From: Candidatus Brocadiaceae bacterium
Lineage (GTDB): Bacteria; Planctomycetota; Brocadiia; SM23-32
Length of the DNA stretch: 5,746 nucleotides
Assembly (NCBI GenBank): GCA_003567495.1
Contig: PWZK01000201.1
Span: 1-5,746 of the forward strand
Reading direction: 5' to 3'
Shown here: positions 4,507 through 5,746 of the stretch, in pieces
Layout of the letters: each line of letters starts with the position of its first letter
Position numbering within the stretch: the stretch's first letter is position 1
Made by a program: the position numbers and the translations under genes
The notes under the pieces: generated by a model
Database searches by the model: none
Seen by the model: the letters and a program-made list of their open reading frames with translations, nothing else
What the model was told of the DNA's origin: nothing

Positions 4507-5746
4507 TCAACCTGCAATTATAAACAGAATAACCACCATGGCAAGCAAACACCAGAGCAGATAAAAATCAAGGTTCCCGGTGTGAAGCTTTTTCAGCCCG
4601 TTGCCGACCCCCAGAACAAACAGTGCCGCCAGTGTTGTAAAAACGTCTATAAGCCTGTCAACGAGGTAATAGAGCAAGGTGCCGACCAGCTCAAGGGTCA
4701 GGGTCAAAACGCGATACATGTCCATCAGCTTGTGTTCAATTACACCATAGAACTTCCTGACCAAAGAAATTTCCTGGAGGGTTTTGTAAAATTCGGTGGC
4801 CCGGTAGTTTATCTCTTCACTTGCCTCCTGCCCGCCGTAATAAGCGCTTGAAACCTTGATTTTTGAGCGCACAAAACCCCAAAAAACAACCGCCAGCCCG
4901 ACAAGCAGACCCGTCGCGAGCAATATAAACGCCAACAGCGCGTCCCACTCGCCGACCGATACTGCGGCATCGGGCAGCCATGGCAAAACGGCATGGTCCA
5001 TGAACAGGGCCGGATAAACGCCGAAAATCACGCATAATGCCGCCAGAACTATAAGAGGATACCTCATGCCCACACGCGCTTCGGCGGGCGCGGCCCGCTC
5101 CGGGTCCGCTTCCTGGCCCAGAAACACCGAGTGGAGAAATTTAATGAAACTGGCAAGCGTAAGCGCACTCCCGAAAAACGCGGCAATCAGAGCTATGACG
5201 AATATCGCAGGCAAAACGGCGCCGTCCGCTTCAACAAGTCCGGCTACGGCGCCCTGATAAACCATCCACTTGGATACGAACCCGTTGAAAGGCGGCACAC
5301 CCGAAATCGAGAGCGAGAATATCAGCGCGCAGACAAAAGTAACCGGCATGAACCTGGCCAGCCCGCCCATGTCAGCTATGTTAAATGTGCCCTTCTCCTT
5401 ACCTGCAGCGCCGGCAGTCAGAAAGAGGCCTGTTTTGTAAATGGCATTGTTCAGCATGTGGAACAACCCTGCGGCAAACCCTATCGGCACGCCAGTGCCG
5501 AATCCTATAACCATATAACCCACCTGACTCACGGCGTGATACGAGAGAAGTTTGCGCGCATCTTTCTGCACGAGTGCCATCATCACGGCAAACAGAACCG
5601 TGCCCCCCCCCACAAGAAGAACCACACCCATAGCAGCGGCGCTCAGAACAAATATGTCGGTGCATACGCGTGCAAGCAGATATATGCCCAGCAGCTTATC
5701 GAGTGAAGCGGGCAGCAGTGCCATGACCGGCATGGAGGAACTCGTC
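4507..5746 (-). CDS. NuoL/NuoM/MrpD-like proton-conducting membrane subunit, C-terminal part (partial; continues past right edge)
   Basis: The frame is open to the right edge. The N-terminal half of the protein is missing, and the ATG at 5733 lies within a conserved helix, so it is not the true start. About 412 codons are visible. Counting from the methionine at 5733: Lys13 in SLDKLLGIYLLAR (helix 8), His66 in YHAVSQVGY, His92 and Lys100 in FHMLNNAIYKTGLFL, and Lys155 in GVPPFNGFVSKW (helix 12). These are the channel residues of the antiporter-like subunits. After the channel domain there is an amphipathic stretch at about 300-345 (YYGGQEASEEINYRATEFY), then helices and the C-terminal LHTGNLDFYLLW. 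Such 'TGNL..YLLW' tails are typical of HycC/HyfB/Mbh-type NuoL-like subunits. It takes the place of the MrpA N-terminal domain. The GVPPFNGFVSKW motif is closer to MrpD/NuoM types than to classical MrpA. Confidence 0.92.
   Translation of the reverse strand, partial: TSSSMPVMALLPASLDKLLGIYLLARVCTDIFVLSAAAMGVVLLVGGGTVLFAVMMALVQKDARKLLSYHAVSQVGYMVIGFGTGVPIGFAAGLFHMLNNAIYKTGLFLTAGAAGKEKGTFNIADMGGLARFMPVTFVCALIFSLSISGVPPFNGFVSKWMVYQGAVAGLVEADGAVLPAIFVIALIAAFFGSALTLASFIKFLHSVFLGQEADPERAAPAEARVGMRYPLIVLAALCVIFGVYPALFMDHAVLPWLPDAAVSVGEWDALLAFILLATGLLVGLAVVFWGFVRSKIKVSSAYYGGQEASEEINYRATEFYKTLQEISLVRKFYGVIEHKLMDMYRVLTLTLELVGTLLYYLVDRLIDVFTTLAALFVLGVGNGLKKLHTGNLDFYLLWCLLAMVVILFIIAG
4510..4514 (-). promoter_or_regulatory. 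Ribosome binding site deciding the start of the MrpA C-terminal-like gene
   Basis: Minus-strand CAGGT sits seven bases before the ATG at 4502, overlapping the last sense codons of the upstream subunit. It favours this ATG over the in-frame TTG at 4517, which has no comparable site. Confidence 0.5.

Noticed and set aside
4297..4851. Plus-strand open frame of 184 codons antisense to the partial channel gene and the DUF4040 gene
   Set aside because: Shadow of two well-supported minus-strand genes; no recognisable domain.

Overview
The window is almost entirely one minus-strand gene cluster for a membrane-bound, Mrp-type (Mnh/Mbh-like) cation/proton antiporter module. Reading right to left, which is the direction of transcription, it contains: the C-terminal part of a NuoL/NuoM/MrpD-like ion-pumping subunit cut by the right edge (5746-4507); a small protein equivalent to the C-terminus of MrpA (DUF4040 plus MbhE-like, about 4502-3981); MrpB (3984-3523); MrpC (3526-3182); MrpD (3185-1698); MrpE (about 1690-1193); MrpF (1196-858); and MrpG (865-530). 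Start and stop codons overlap or nearly touch at every junction (ATGA overlaps at B, C, D and F, 8 bp at G), and most starts have a clear Shine-Dalgarno sequence. This is a tightly co-translated operon.

After mrpG comes a 436-bp non-coding stretch (94-529). It holds a low-complexity, A-depleted block, short tandem and direct repeats, and four GC-rich hairpins. At the left edge a further minus-strand gene begins at base 93. Only its first 31 codons are visible. They read like the N-terminus of the NuoI-like 4Fe-4S ferredoxin subunit of complex-I-related oxidoreductases and group 4 membrane-bound hydrogenases. This suggests, but does not prove, that the Mrp-like module is the membrane arm of a ferredoxin-linked Mbh/Mbx-like complex and not a stand-alone antiporter. 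The catalytic NuoB/C/D/H-like subunits, if present, would lie outside the window.

How the parts would work together: the NuoL/M/N-like subunits (the partial first protein and MrpD) carry the buried Lys/Glu/His residues of proton or sodium half-channels. MrpC is NuoK-like, and the DUF4040/MbhE protein supplies the NuoJ/MrpA-C-terminal helices. MrpB, E, F and G form the remainder of the antiporter core. A redox arm would couple electron flow from ferredoxin to ion pumping.

Organism: a bacterium with Shine-Dalgarno-led genes and roughly balanced GC content. The split MrpA, the Mbh-like composition, and intergenic repeats such as the CCTGCCTGCC hairpin and 'aatctgcga' repeats recall uncultured anaerobic lineages (Omnitrophota, Elusimicrobiota or Planctomycetota). 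This placement is a weak inference from memory. There are no tRNA, rRNA, CRISPR or transposase genes in the window.
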